DNA from: UBA4722 sp044221135
Lineage (GTDB): Bacteria > Pseudomonadota > Gammaproteobacteria > DSM-16500
Direction of reading: 5' to 3'
DNA length: 64,000 bases
Assembly: GCA_044221135.1 (NCBI GenBank)
Contig: JBGAPT010000002.1
Span: forward strand, 120,962-184,961
Under the pieces are notes generated by a model. The model was not told the DNA's origin and made no database searches. It worked only from the letters and a program-made list of their open reading frames with translations. The position numbers were made by a program, and so were the translations under genes. This document shows, one piece after another, positions 18,610 to 27,802 of the stretch. Numbering within the stretch: the stretch's first letter is position 1; the number at the start of each line of letters is the position of its first letter.

Positions 18610-19434
18610 ATGGAAGAATTATCTTTTGCAAACCGTCTTGTATTCATTTTTTTCTCTTTATTGCTTTTCATGAGCAGCTCAATGAGTCATGCCTTAGAGC
18701 CAGCTCCTTCACAAAGCATTGGTCAAGTTGTTTGGGTCAAAAACACTTTAAAAGCACAACAGCCTAATGCTGAAGCTCGGATATTAACGCGACGCTCAGC
18801 AATTTATGAACATGATACATTGACGACTGACTCTACCAGTTCAGGGCAAGTTGTATTTACAGATGATAGTGAGCTGGCATTACAAGAAAATTCCTCTATA
18901 AAAATTGATCATTATCGTCACGGAAAAGGGAGCGCACCAAGTAGCGATGCTTTTGTTGTGAATGTTATTAAAGGAGGATTTCGTACTGTTACCGGAGCGA
19001 TTTCTAAAAATAATCCCGGTGGCTATCAAGCCACTACACCTGTAGCAACTATTGGAGTGAACGGTACCATTTTCTCTCTGTATTTTGACAGTATTAAAGG
19101 AAGTTTAGCCACAAAAATCGATCAAGGAAGCATTACTTTATCAAATGAACAAGGAAGCATGAAACTTATTAAATGCCCTGGCGGTAGTGCAGGTTGCATG
19201 AATGTATTATACGCTGAAGTAAGAGGCATCAACGTGGCTCCCCAAGCTGTTGCCGCCCAACCCGCCGTATTTAATTCTGAGCCGCCACTCACTACGACGA
19301 CTTCTGCTACGAAGCCTGTTGACGCTACTGACCCTGCTACTGCTACCTCTACTGACCCTGCTAGCTCTGTTAGCCCTGCTAACTCCACCCAGCAGGAAAA
19401 AAGTGACGTAGTGGGAAGTTTTTGCATTAATTAA
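18610..19434 (+). CDS. Secreted FecR-domain protein with Thr/Ala/Pro-rich tail
   Basis: 274 residues. A hydrophobic segment (residues about 12-25, ending SHA) acts as signal peptide or anchor. Residues about 33-200 form a FecR-like domain: GQVVWVKNTL, DTLTTDSTSSGQVVFTDDSE, LALQENSSIKI, FVVNVIKGGFRTVTGAI and YQATTPVATIGVNGTIF. The last 60 residues are low-complexity Thr/Ala/Ser/Pro/Asp with DPAT and DPAS repeats, likely a disordered tail. Such FecR proteins are often found beside CHASE2-cyclase genes, and one follows convergently here. AGGAAGG 9 nt before the ATG supports the start. It is not an iron-sensing FecR with partner sigma factor, since none is nearby. Confidence 0.82.
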   Translation: MEELSFANRLVFIFFSLLLFMSSSMSHALEPAPSQSIGQVVWVKNTLKAQQPNAEARILTRRSAIYEHDTLTTDSTSSGQVVFTDDSELALQENSSIKIDHYRHGKGSAPSSDAFVVNVIKGGFRTVTGAISKNNPGGYQATTPVATIGVNGTIFSLYFDSIKGSLATKIDQGSITLSNEQGSMKLIKCPGGSAGCMNVLYAEVRGINVAPQAVAAQPAVFNSEPPLTTTTSATKPVDATDPATATSTDPASSVSPANSTQQEKSDVVGSFCIN

Positions 19435-19439
19435 CTAGA

Positions 19440-19477
19440 GTCTGTTGGCAACTCGCTAGGCCGAGGTGTCAACAGAC
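19440..19477. terminator. Bidirectional terminator hairpin between the FecR-like and cyclase genes
   Basis: A 16-nt stem with two mismatches (19440-19455 with 19462-19477) and a 6-nt loop lies exactly between two convergent genes. No long T run follows on either strand, so its strength is uncertain. Confidence 0.55.
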
Positions 19478-19478
19478 C

Positions 19479-21683
19479 CTATTTATTCAGATGAGTATAT
19501 ATCCCATCCCAATTATTAGGCGGTGGGTTTTGTTTAAATTCGGCAAGGCGTTCGAGAAACAAAGAATATAATTTCACAGTAGGATAAGCTTTATTTAATG
19601 CCTCGAATGCAGCCTGCGCTTGGTCCCATTGTTGCTGAAAATATAAATTCAATGCGTCTTCGCTTAATTCAATTTCTCTACGTAATGCTTCTGTCAATTT
19701 GGGTTGACTACAGACCACCTGATATAATGATATACCTTCTTTTTTACCTTTTACTCGTACTTTATCCACTAAACGAAATACAAATTTTTTCTGATTTTCT
19801 TGGGTAAATTCAGTGACAAGAATACTAACGCCATAATGCTTCGTCAACGATTCAACACGTGAAGCCAAATTCACGGCATCACCTAATACTGTATAATTGC
19901 GACGAAACTTTGATCCCATATCGCCTACACTCATCATGCCCGTATTAAGACCTATTCCTATACTAATTTCTGGCCATTTTCGTTCAGCTAAAATAGGCTT
20001 TAATCGTATAACCTCTTGCTGCATATCCAATGCTGCACTCAACGCATGCTCTGCATGTTTTTTATCTTTTAATGGCGCACCCCAAAATGCCATGATTAAA
20101 TCACCTACATACTTATCAATGGTACCTGAATGTTTAAAAATAATTTCTGTCATGGGTGTAAAAAAATCACTTAGCATATCTTTGAGTTGTGAAGCAAGCA
20201 TCCCTTCTGAAAGAGTAGTAAAATTACGAATGTCTGCAAATAATACCGTCATCTGACGATCTTCCCCACGTAAACCATAACTGGTTGTAGATTTAAGCAT
20301 TTCATCAATATGTTTTTCAGGAACATATTGACCAAATATTTCTTTTATATGTTCGCGGCGCCGAGCTTCAAATAAAAAACCATACATGATATTCATCATT
20401 GCTAAAAAAACAGTAAGAACGATTGGAATTAAAATTGAAATAATAAGATTCGTATTTCTAAGCAACCAATTATCAGCAACTACAAGCAAAACAGGGATCA
20501 AAAATATAAGTAACGTCAATATTCGAGGTCCTAGATAAGGGAATAACAGAACTAACACTGTACCTACCACAAAAATTAAAAACGCTTCTGCTCCAATCCC
20601 CCAGGTAGGTTTATAAGGAAAATTATTTTTTAAAAGACCATCAGCAACGGTAGCATTCACCTCTACACCCGGAAAAGCACTCTGAATCGTGGTAGGTTTC
20701 AAATCATTTAGCCCAACTGCTGTTGCGCCAACAAAAACGATTTTTCCTACAAAAATATTCGGTGGTATTTTATTATTTAAAACATCCGTTGCAGAAAAAT
20801 ACGGAAACGAATGGCTAAGCCCACGAAAAGGAATAATCACTTGGCATTTATCATCTGTTGGGATAATTTCCTTGCCTAACTGCACACCTTCCAGGCGAAT
20901 ACCATCGCTATAGGTTCTTGTGACGAGCTGTATACTTTTTAATAAATAAATTCTAACGGCCTCTAAAGCAAGTGATGGATAAAGACCGTTGTCATAATTC
21001 ACCAACAAAGGAACACGACGAATAATGCCATCTTCATCAGGAAAGACATTAATAAATCCCGCATGTATTACAGCCAAATCAAACCGTGGGTTAACGCCTA
21101 GGGCGCCTGACATGACATAAAAATCCAAATCTTTTTCTCCCTGCGTTGCCAATCTTAATGCAGGCGGAGGGAGAATACCTTCTATGTGAGGTTGTAATAA
21201 AAAAGCAAGCCCTACAACTGAATCGCCTTTTTTTAAGCTGGTAATGAACTTAGCATCATAATCAAAGGAAGGTGTGATTTGTTTAAATGCATTTTCAATA
21301 GGAAGGGTTACTAAATTTTGTAAAGACAACTCTTTAAAAACTGTATCGGCAATATTTTTTTCTTCTCGTGAAAAAGACATATCAAAAGCAACAACAACTG
21401 CACCTTGCGCCTGAATCTGATTAACTAGTGTCGCCATCTTAGCGCGTGACCAAGGCCAGCGACCTTCTTGCTTGAGACTTCGATCATCTATATCTACAAT
21501 AACAATGGATGTTTTTAGCGGAGGAGAACCACGAGCGAATAATTGAGCCCTTAGTTGGATATCATAGGTCAAACTATCCAAACGATTTACCCAATATCGG
21601 ACAGAGTCAACCGTTGTAACACGTAACCAGAGTGCCAGGGCAAGTAACAAGAACCCAAACAACATTGGAAAACGCTTATTCAT
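19479..21683 (-). CDS. CHASE2-domain class III adenylate cyclase
   Basis: A 734-residue membrane cyclase. Order: N-terminal membrane segment (residues about 5-20), extracytoplasmic CHASE2 sensor domain (about 35-350, with VIVDIDDRSL, WPWSRAKMA and VFVGATAVG), three hydrophobic segments (about 360-440), then the cyclase domain (about 475-660). Metal-binding aspartates are in VLFADIRNFTTLSEGM and YVGDLIMAFWG. The Lys of IDKYVGD and the Thr of YTVLGDAVNLASR are the residues expected for ATP rather than GTP. A tail follows. Predicted to make cAMP in response to an external signal. The neighbouring FecR-domain protein is its likely partner. No cAMP receptor gene is in the window. Confidence 0.92.
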   Translation of the reverse strand: MNKRFPMLFGFLLLALALWLRVTTVDSVRYWVNRLDSLTYDIQLRAQLFARGSPPLKTSIVIVDIDDRSLKQEGRWPWSRAKMATLVNQIQAQGAVVVAFDMSFSREEKNIADTVFKELSLQNLVTLPIENAFKQITPSFDYDAKFITSLKKGDSVVGLAFLLQPHIEGILPPPALRLATQGEKDLDFYVMSGALGVNPRFDLAVIHAGFINVFPDEDGIIRRVPLLVNYDNGLYPSLALEAVRIYLLKSIQLVTRTYSDGIRLEGVQLGKEIIPTDDKCQVIIPFRGLSHSFPYFSATDVLNNKIPPNIFVGKIVFVGATAVGLNDLKPTTIQSAFPGVEVNATVADGLLKNNFPYKPTWGIGAEAFLIFVVGTVLVLLFPYLGPRILTLLIFLIPVLLVVADNWLLRNTNLIISILIPIVLTVFLAMMNIMYGFLFEARRREHIKEIFGQYVPEKHIDEMLKSTTSYGLRGEDRQMTVLFADIRNFTTLSEGMLASQLKDMLSDFFTPMTEIIFKHSGTIDKYVGDLIMAFWGAPLKDKKHAEHALSAALDMQQEVIRLKPILAERKWPEISIGIGLNTGMMSVGDMGSKFRRNYTVLGDAVNLASRVESLTKHYGVSILVTEFTQENQKKFVFRLVDKVRVKGKKEGISLYQVVCSQPKLTEALRREIELSEDALNLYFQQQWDQAQAAFEALNKAYPTVKLYSLFLERLAEFKQNPPPNNWDGIYTHLNK

Positions 21684-21743
21684 GTATCATCCCCGGGGGT
21701 GAACTGGATATACTTCTCACATAATACCTATTTGGCAAATAAA

Positions 21744-22901
21744 ATGCATAATACATTCAAAGCAGAGTTGATTAAAAAACACTCTTCTCTTGCTGCAAGA
21801 GTAACTAAAATCACCACACCGCATGGAGAAATTCAAACACCTGCTTTTATGCCAGTCGCAACAAGAGCTTTCGTCAATATGATGACACCCTCCGACTTGG
21901 TAAAAACAGGCAGTCAAATTATTTTAGGCGGTAATACTTATCACATGCTCTGTGCACCTGGTATGCAGCTTATTCAAGAAGTAGGCGGCATGCATCGTTT
22001 CATGAGCTGGGATAAACCCATGTTGACGGACAGTGGGGGATTTCAAATATTTAGTCTCTCAAAAAATGGCAAGTTATGTAAAATTGATGAAAAAGGAGGG
22101 CATTTTAAGCATCCCAACACCGGTCAAGTCATACATCTTACTCCTGAAACATCTATCAATGCGCAAAAAATAATCGGCGCAGATATCATGATGGCTTTTG
22201 ATGAATGCACGCCTGAAGCAGGAGGAAGAGAAGCAGCACTTGCTGCACTAGAAAGAACGCATCGTTGGTTAAATGAATCTATCGCCATTCACGAAAAAAA
22301 TCCTAACTCTGTTTATGGCTTCAAACAAGCACTCTTCGGCATTATTCAAGGCGGCAGTTTTTTAGATTTACGAGAGCAAAGCACACAATTCATTTTGGAT
22401 GCTAAGCTAGATGGAATTGCAATTGGAGGTGAGATCATTGGGTTTGACATGCAAAAAACGATTGAAGTCATCGATTGGATTCAGCCTATGCTGCCTGAAA
22501 ATAAAACCCGTTACACAATGGGAGTGGGTTTGAATCCACAAGATTTAATTGATGTGGTAGCAAAAGGCATTGATATTTTTGACTGTGTAGGGCCCACGCG
22601 AAATGCACGACATGGCACTTTATATTGCGGAAAAATAGTAAAAAAAGATAATTGGCTAACTTTTGTGGGGGAAAAAAACAATAGCAAAATTCTTATCAAA
22701 AAAGCAATATATGCGAACGATGAAAACCCTATCATGGAAGACTGCCAATGCTTCACTTGTAAAAATTTCACACGCGCTTATTTGCATTATCTTTTCAAAC
22801 AACAAGCGATGCTTTATTTTAATTTAGCCTGTATTCATAATATTCATGTGATGCAAAGCGTGTGTGAGGAAATGAGAAAATTGATTTTAGAAAATTCATG
22901 A
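21744..22901 (+). CDS. tgt: Queuine/preQ1 tRNA-ribosyltransferase, divergent
   Basis: Exchanges guanine 34 for preQ1 in tRNAs with GUN anticodons. Present are MPVATRAFVN, LGGNTYHM, the catalytic DSGGFQIFSLS, the nucleophile-region FDCVGPTRNARHG and the zinc site CQCFTCKNF with a distant IHN histidine. The usual GG-(L/S)-x-VGE substrate-site motif reads GGEIIGFD. It ends soon after the zinc site, lacking the longer E. coli tail. ATG at 21744 gives 385 residues; the frame is open from a GTG at 21699. It is not next to queA or yajC as is common, but queF of the same pathway is at 52 kb. Confidence 0.9.
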   Translation: MHNTFKAELIKKHSSLAARVTKITTPHGEIQTPAFMPVATRAFVNMMTPSDLVKTGSQIILGGNTYHMLCAPGMQLIQEVGGMHRFMSWDKPMLTDSGGFQIFSLSKNGKLCKIDEKGGHFKHPNTGQVIHLTPETSINAQKIIGADIMMAFDECTPEAGGREAALAALERTHRWLNESIAIHEKNPNSVYGFKQALFGIIQGGSFLDLREQSTQFILDAKLDGIAIGGEIIGFDMQKTIEVIDWIQPMLPENKTRYTMGVGLNPQDLIDVVAKGIDIFDCVGPTRNARHGTLYCGKIVKKDNWLTFVGEKNNSKILIKKAIYANDENPIMEDCQCFTCKNFTRAYLHYLFKQQAMLYFNLACIHNIHVMQSVCEEMRKLILENS

Positions 22902-22968
22902 TTTCATGCTAAACTACTTTACGACAGCCTGAGTGTTACCCATGTCAAGCAGCCAAGGAGCGGCCACT

Positions 22969-23427
22969 ATGATCATGATGATGGATAATCTAGATCTCCA
23001 TGCTAATATAGAAATCATTCTAAGAATTATTATCGCTTTCTTGCTCGGCGCAATCATTGGCTGGGAAAGAGAACGCCACGGAGTTTCTGCGGGCATACGT
23101 ACTTACGGTGCTATTTGTTTAGGTGCTTGCGCCTTTGGTGTAGTTTCTTTAAGTATTATGGGTGCTGACCCATCACGTGTTGCCGCACAAGTAGCAACGG
23201 GTGTTGGTTTTCTGGGAGGCGGCGTTATTTTCCGCCAAGACAAATATATTAACGGGTTAACCACTGCTGCAACTTTATGGGCCACAGCAGGTGTTGGACT
23301 GGCTGTTGCTTGTGGAATGTATACGGTAAGCTTTCTCACATCCGTTCTAATTTTTTTATTGCTCTACCTGCCGCGACTCTCTTGGTGGAAAAAACTGTCA
23401 GCCAAGCGCGGAGGAAAACTGGACTAA
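22969..23427 (+). CDS. MgtC/SapB family inner-membrane protein
   Basis: A hydrophobic protein of about 152 residues with roughly four membrane segments. Family motifs are AFLLGAIIGWERERHG, AGIRTYGAICLGAC, VATGVGFLGGGVIF and TAATLWATAGVGLAVACG. MgtC proteins matter for survival in host cells and low magnesium, partly by acting on the F-ATPase, but many relatives of this short SapB type are uncharacterised. AGGAG at 22956-22960, 8 nt before ATG 22969, decides the start over the in-frame GTG at 22933. Its 3' end overlaps the convergent grxD by 30 nt. Confidence 0.88.
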   Translation: MIMMMDNLDLHANIEIILRIIIAFLLGAIIGWERERHGVSAGIRTYGAICLGACAFGVVSLSIMGADPSRVAAQVATGVGFLGGGVIFRQDKYINGLTTAATLWATAGVGLAVACGMYTVSFLTSVLIFLLLYLPRLSWWKKLSAKRGGKLD

Positions 23428-23721
23428 CGCTTGCAGCTCACCGCTGGCATGCATTTCTGTCATAATATCACTGCCGCCAATAAACTCACCTTTAACATAC
23501 AACTGTGGGATTGTCGGCCAATTAGAGAATTGCTTAATGGCTTGACGAATTTCCGGGTCTTCTAGTACGTTAACGGTTGTAAAATTCTTTACGCCACACT
23601 CTTGTAATAAGCTTACGGCATGAGCAGAAAAGCCACACTGTGGAAATTGAGCCGTTCCTTTCATGTAAAGTATGATTGGGTTAGACTCAATTTGATGCTT
23701 AATTTTTTCATGTATTGTCAT
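23398..23721 (-). CDS. grxD: Monothiol glutaredoxin, Grx4 family
   Basis: 107 residues with the monothiol CGFS motif (FPQCGFSAHA), preceded by ILYMKGTAQ and followed by NWPTIPQLYVKGEFIGG and SDIMTEM. CGFS glutaredoxins bind a [2Fe-2S] cluster with glutathione and pass it on, often with BolA. It lies downstream of and in the same direction as the SUF operon, after a 125-nt gap with a small hairpin near 23816-23833, so it may have its own promoter. Role in Fe-S trafficking is in keeping with the neighbours. Confidence 0.95.
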   Translation of the reverse strand: MTIHEKIKHQIESNPIILYMKGTAQFPQCGFSAHAVSLLQECGVKNFTTVNVLEDPEIRQAIKQFSNWPTIPQLYVKGEFIGGSDIMTEMHASGELQALVQFSSALG

Positions 23722-23846
23722 ATCATTCCTCTCTTAATAATAAAATTACAACCGTTCCTGCTAACCTTACGCGATAAGCAGTCCTTGATTGCGATTCCCC
23801 CTCTTCAGTGCAAAAGTACAAGCTTTGCTTGTGCAAAAGCCAAAGC

Positions 23847-24383
23847 CTACAGCATCCCTAACTGCAGTTTAGCAACATCACTCATCATATTGCGACTCCA
23901 GGGTGGATCGAAAACCAATTCTACTTTAACTTCATTGACATCTCGAATCTCACGAATTTTTTGTTCAATATCAGCAACAAGAACAGGGCCCATGCCACAA
24001 CCTGCAGCCGTTAATGTCATTTTGATAGCAACTGAACTGCCATTTTCCTGTTGCAAGATATTACATTCATACACTAAACCTAAATCGACTACATTCACAG
24101 GAATTTCCGGGTCAAAACAGCTTTTCAAGACAGTCCATACTTTATCTTCCAACGTACCCTCTAATTCATTTATGTCATCTTCACTTAAAATAACCATCCC
24201 CAGTGCATCACCGTCTTTGCCAGCAACACGTGCAAGATTTCCATTAACATATACTGTATAAGAATTCCCGAGCGCCTGCGTAATCATCACTAAGGAACCT
24301 TTTTGAATCGTAACTTTAGTGCCTGATGGAATCAACAACGCTTCACATTCACGCAGCACTTCTATGGTATCTTGTTTAAGCAT
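23847..24383 (-). CDS. sufT: SufT, MIP18/DUF59 Fe-S maturation protein
   Basis: 178 residues: an N-terminal region of about 75 (ALLIPSGTKVTIQKGS) typical of SufT, then a MIP18/DUF59 domain with CFDPEIPVNVVDLGLVY, the conserved Cys in MTLTAAGCGMGP, and FDPPWSRNMMSD. SufT helps mature certain [4Fe-4S] proteins under high demand. It follows the A-type carrier by 6 nt and ends the core SUF operon. Confidence 0.93.
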   Translation of the reverse strand: MLKQDTIEVLRECEALLIPSGTKVTIQKGSLVMITQALGNSYTVYVNGNLARVAGKDGDALGMVILSEDDINELEGTLEDKVWTVLKSCFDPEIPVNVVDLGLVYECNILQQENGSSVAIKMTLTAAGCGMGPVLVADIEQKIREIRDVNEVKVELVFDPPWSRNMMSDVAKLQLGML

Positions 24384-24389
24384 AATTGA

Positions 24390-24737
24390 TCACTCTATAG
24401 TAAAGCTTTCACCGCAACCACAGCGATTTTTTTCATTGGGATTAATAAATACTAAACGTTTTTGTTTTAAGCCTATGTTGTTATCAGAAACATAATCAAC
24501 AACCACGCCTTTGATAAAATTTTCACAGGCAGGATCTATATAAATTGGCAATCCTTCTTGCACAATAAAATGCAGATCAGTTGGCAGTACTTGATTTATA
24601 ATGGCTGGAACGTACGCATAGCCAGAACAGCCTGTTTTTTTGATAGATAACCGAAAACCAATACTATTGCTGGTTTTTTCTAGCCTGTTTTTAATATGAT
24701 TGATGGCTGCATCAGTGAATGTGATAATGTTATTCAT
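24390..24737 (-). CDS. sufA: A-type iron-sulfur carrier protein
   Basis: 115 residues with the three cysteines of the IscA/SufA/ErpA family: one in KKTGCSGYAY and two in RCGCGESF near the C-terminus. It accepts clusters from the SufBCD scaffold and delivers them to targets. Named sufA for its place in the SUF operon; sequence alone does not separate SufA from IscA or ErpA. A 122-nt gap separates it from sufU, in which I see no clear promoter. Confidence 0.9.
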   Translation of the reverse strand: MNNIITFTDAAINHIKNRLEKTSNSIGFRLSIKKTGCSGYAYVPAIINQVLPTDLHFIVQEGLPIYIDPACENFIKGVVVDYVSDNNIGLKQKRLVFINPNEKNRCGCGESFTIE

Positions 24738-24859
24738 ATCTTCATCTCTTACTTAGTTTCTCGTTACTCTGTTGTCATTACAATCTAAACTATCATCAAA
24801 ACCTTATTTGCACCAAAATCGTCATTGTAAACTCCGTGAAGCAGTGACGAAGGTATATT

Positions 24860-25312
24860 TCACTCCGTACTCACTCGTTGTTTTTCACCTTCCAACGCTG
24901 CTTTCAACGTATGCCAAGCCAGCGTTGCACATTTAACTCGCGCAGGAAATTCTCTCACCCCGCCTAATACTGCTAATTTTCCCAATTTTTTTCTCAGCAT
25001 ATCTGAAGCGATTTCTTCCGTCATCCATTGATGAAATACATCAAATGTTTCCTGAATGTCATCTCTTGATTTACCTTTCAAACACTCAGTCATCAACGAC
25101 GCTGAAGCCATCGAAATCGCGCAACCACTTCCTTCAAATTTCAAATCAATAACCACGTCGTTATTTTCATACACATGCAAAATAATTTTATCACCACATA
25201 AAGGATTAAATCCTTCTTGATGGCAATTAGCACAATCCAGAATACCAAAATTTCTAGGATGCCTACCATGATCAATAATGACTTCCTGATACAGCTCACG
25301 TAATTCCGACAT
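24860..25312 (-). CDS. sufU: SufU-type sulfur-relay/scaffold protein
   Basis: 150 residues of the SufU subfamily of IscU-like proteins. The N-terminus reads LYQEVIIDHGRHPRNFG; the zinc/sulfur cysteines are in NPLCGDKI, GSGCAISMASASLMTEC and VKCATLAWHTL. SufU takes sulfur from SufS; most gammaproteobacterial SUF systems use SufE instead, and no sufE is seen. It immediately follows sufS (shared base at 25312). Confidence 0.93.
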   Translation of the reverse strand: MSELRELYQEVIIDHGRHPRNFGILDCANCHQEGFNPLCGDKIILHVYENNDVVIDLKFEGSGCAISMASASLMTECLKGKSRDDIQETFDVFHQWMTEEIASDMLRKKLGKLAVLGGVREFPARVKCATLAWHTLKAALEGEKQRVSTE

Positions 25313-26520
25313 TATTTAAATACCTCATGGACTTTCTCCATCCCATCAATCAAGGCATCTACATCTTCTTTGGAATTATACAAACCAAAAGAGGCTCGCA
25401 CACAAGCAGGAATTTTATATAACTCCATTAAAGGCATGGCGCAATGATGTCCTGCACGAACAGCAATTCCCTCATTATCCAATATCGTTCCAATATCATG
25501 CGGATGAATATCCTCTAGCACAAAAGAAAGTACGCCCACTTTATCCTGGGCCGTGCCTATTATTCTTAATCCTGGAATGGAAGCCAATTTCGATGTTGCA
25601 TACGCCAGTAACTCCTGTTCATGCTGCGCTATAGATTTCATGCCAATCATTTCTAAATAATGTAATGCCGAATAAAACCCAATTACATCAGCAATAGCTG
25701 GCGTACCTGCTTCAAATTTATAAGGTAGTTGAGCATACGTTGTTTTTTCAAAAGACACCCGTTCAATCATAGAGCCGCCACTCTGATAAGGCGGCATTTT
25801 TTCCAGCAAGTCTGTTTTACCATATAAAACTCCCACTCCTGTTGGACCATATGCTTTATGTGCAGAAAAAGCATAAAAATCACAATCCAATGCCTGCACA
25901 TCTACAGATATATGTGGAAATGCTTGCGCACCATCCACCAATACAGGTACTTTTTCTGCATGAGCCATTGTAATTATTTTTTGTAAAGGATTAAGAGTAC
26001 CTAGCACATTAGATGCGTGTGAAATAGCAACCATTTTTGTGTGTGGTGAAAATAATTTTTCATACGCTAGCAAATCAAGCTCACCTGTATCTGTAATAGG
26101 AATTATTTTTAATTTTATGCCTATCTGCTCTTGTAACATTTGCCATGGCACAATATTAGAATGATGCTCCATGATGCTGAGAATAATTTCGTCACCCGCT
26201 TTAAAATGAGATCGCCCATAACTTTGAGCAACTAAATTGATACTTTCAGTTGTGCCACGTGTAAAAATAATTTCGTGTGCATGCGCCGCATTAATAAACC
26301 ACTGCACTTTTTTCCGCGTTTTTTCATATAATTTAGTTGCACGCTCACTTAACTCATAAATACCACGATGCACATTGGCATGATCGTTCCGATAATAATT
26401 AGAAATCGCTTCAATCACACATTCCGGCTTTTGACTAGTCGAACTATTATCTAAATACACCAAAGGCTTTCCGTGAATAGCTTGCTTTAAAATCGGAAAA
26501 TCTTTTTTATAGATTTGCAT
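25312..26520 (-). CDS. sufS: Cysteine desulfurase SufS
   Basis: PLP enzyme that releases sulfur from cysteine as a persulfide. 402 residues. YLDNSSTSQKP at the start, TRGTTESINLVAQS, the PLP-lysine motif FSAHKAYGPTGVG, GTPAIADVIGF, and the catalytic Cys in VRAGHHCAMPLM near residue 357. Typical group II desulfurase length. Overlaps sufD by 14 nt. Confidence 0.97.
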   Translation of the reverse strand: MQIYKKDFPILKQAIHGKPLVYLDNSSTSQKPECVIEAISNYYRNDHANVHRGIYELSERATKLYEKTRKKVQWFINAAHAHEIIFTRGTTESINLVAQSYGRSHFKAGDEIILSIMEHHSNIVPWQMLQEQIGIKLKIIPITDTGELDLLAYEKLFSPHTKMVAISHASNVLGTLNPLQKIITMAHAEKVPVLVDGAQAFPHISVDVQALDCDFYAFSAHKAYGPTGVGVLYGKTDLLEKMPPYQSGGSMIERVSFEKTTYAQLPYKFEAGTPAIADVIGFYSALHYLEMIGMKSIAQHEQELLAYATSKLASIPGLRIIGTAQDKVGVLSFVLEDIHPHDIGTILDNEGIAVRAGHHCAMPLMELYKIPACVRASFGLYNSKEDVDALIDGMEKVHEVFK

Positions 26521-27802
26521 GTTTTCTCACTCGCTGCTGAATATAATTTCTAATTAAAGGATCAGGTATTTTATGCATCACTTCCTCTATAAACGCCTGT
26601 GCTAATATTTTTAATGCCTCTTCTTTTTCAATACCTCTGGCACGTAGATAAAATAAAGCATCTCCATTCAGCTGCCCGATCGTTGCGCCATGCACGCATT
26701 TCACATCATCCTCATAAATTTCCAACTCAGGCTTCGTATTCACTTCCGCAGCGGGTGATAACAATAAATTATGATTCGCTTGCTGAGCATTGGTTTTTTC
26801 TGCTCCCGAATGTGCATACACTTTTCCATTAAATACCGCTTGCGATTTTTTATCTAAAATTCCTTTGTATAACATTGAGCTGGTACAATGTGCAGCAACA
26901 TGATCCACATAAATATGATTATCAATATGTTGCTCATCGTGCTCTAAAAGATAAAGGCCGCCCATATGACACTCAGCATTACGCTCATGTAAATTAACTG
27001 TTAAATCTTCTCGCGCCAATCGACTACCACAATCTGCAAAGAATGTATTAACACAACTATCTTTCTTTTGCTGCACTCTAATATTTGCAATATGCGTTGC
27101 AGTGTGATGTTCGCTTTGCAATTTATAGTAATCCAGGTAAGCATTAGAATATGCATACAATTCAGTCACTACATTGGTGAAATAATTTTCCGCCTGATTT
27201 GCTGTATGTTCTTCAATAATTTTTACCTGACTATTTTTTTGAGCAATAATAATATTACGAGGACAAGAAATGAAATCATTCTGTTCGGTATTTAAAAATA
27301 ATAAATGAATAGGGCTAGTGACAATGCAATTTTCAGGAACATATAGAAAAACACCCTCATTTATGAGTGCGGAATTTAAATAAGTAAAAGGATGTTTTTT
27401 TCCATCTAACTCTTGAAGTAAATAAGGCTTAACCAAATTCTCATACGTCTCTATTGCTAAACTTAAAGGAGATAAAACAACATCCAATGGTAGCAAATGA
27501 GTGTTAGACATTTCCCGTGAAAAATGCCCGTTTTTAAAAACAAGCAAAATAGTCGAATCTATATATTTTTTTCCTTGAATACTCGCCGCTTCTGGCAGGA
27601 CAGGAAATGTAAGATTTGTTTTTTCCAAATAAGCAACATTCGTATACTTCCACCATTCTTCTTTCTTGGTGGGTAAGCCGCGCGTCAAAAATTTTTCACA
27701 TTGCTGCGCACGAAAAGTCTGTAGCCAGGACGGCTGCAAAAAAGCAGGTGCACCAGTAAAAAAGCTATCAAGCCATGTAGGCACTCTTAATACCGCACTC
27801 AT
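26507..27802 (-). CDS. sufD: Fe-S assembly protein SufD
   Basis: Beta-helix scaffold partner of SufB in the SufBC2D complex. 431 residues. The N-terminal helical part has LPTKKEEWWKYTNV; the core has the NGHFSRE strand and later YKGILDKKSQAVFNGKVYAH and ECHMGGLYL; the end has VKCVHGATIGQLNGDALFYLR, quoted in part (C-V-H-G-A-T), carrying the conserved His, and SRGIEKEEA-like ARGIEKEEAL. Overlaps sufC by 4 nt. Confidence 0.96.
   Translation of the reverse strand: MSAVLRVPTWLDSFFTGAPAFLQPSWLQTFRAQQCEKFLTRGLPTKKEEWWKYTNVAYLEKTNLTFPVLPEAASIQGKKYIDSTILLVFKNGHFSREMSNTHLLPLDVVLSPLSLAIETYENLVKPYLLQELDGKKHPFTYLNSALINEGVFLYVPENCIVTSPIHLLFLNTEQNDFISCPRNIIIAQKNSQVKIIEEHTANQAENYFTNVVTELYAYSNAYLDYYKLQSEHHTATHIANIRVQQKKDSCVNTFFADCGSRLAREDLTVNLHERNAECHMGGLYLLEHDEQHIDNHIYVDHVAAHCTSSMLYKGILDKKSQAVFNGKVYAHSGAEKTNAQQANHNLLLSPAAEVNTKPELEIYEDDVKCVHGATIGQLNGDALFYLRARGIEKEEALKILAQAFIEEVMHKIPDPLIRNYIQQRVRKHANL

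Noticed and set aside
18610..19434. Iron-responsive FecIR-type regulator
   Set aside because: No ECF sigma factor or TonB receptor is adjacent; the domain context is that of FecR proteins paired with CHASE2 cyclases.
23620..24261. 213-codon open frame on the plus strand across grxD and sufT
   Set aside because: It is antisense to two well-supported genes, is rich in Ser/Thr from reverse-read codons, and shows no domain.
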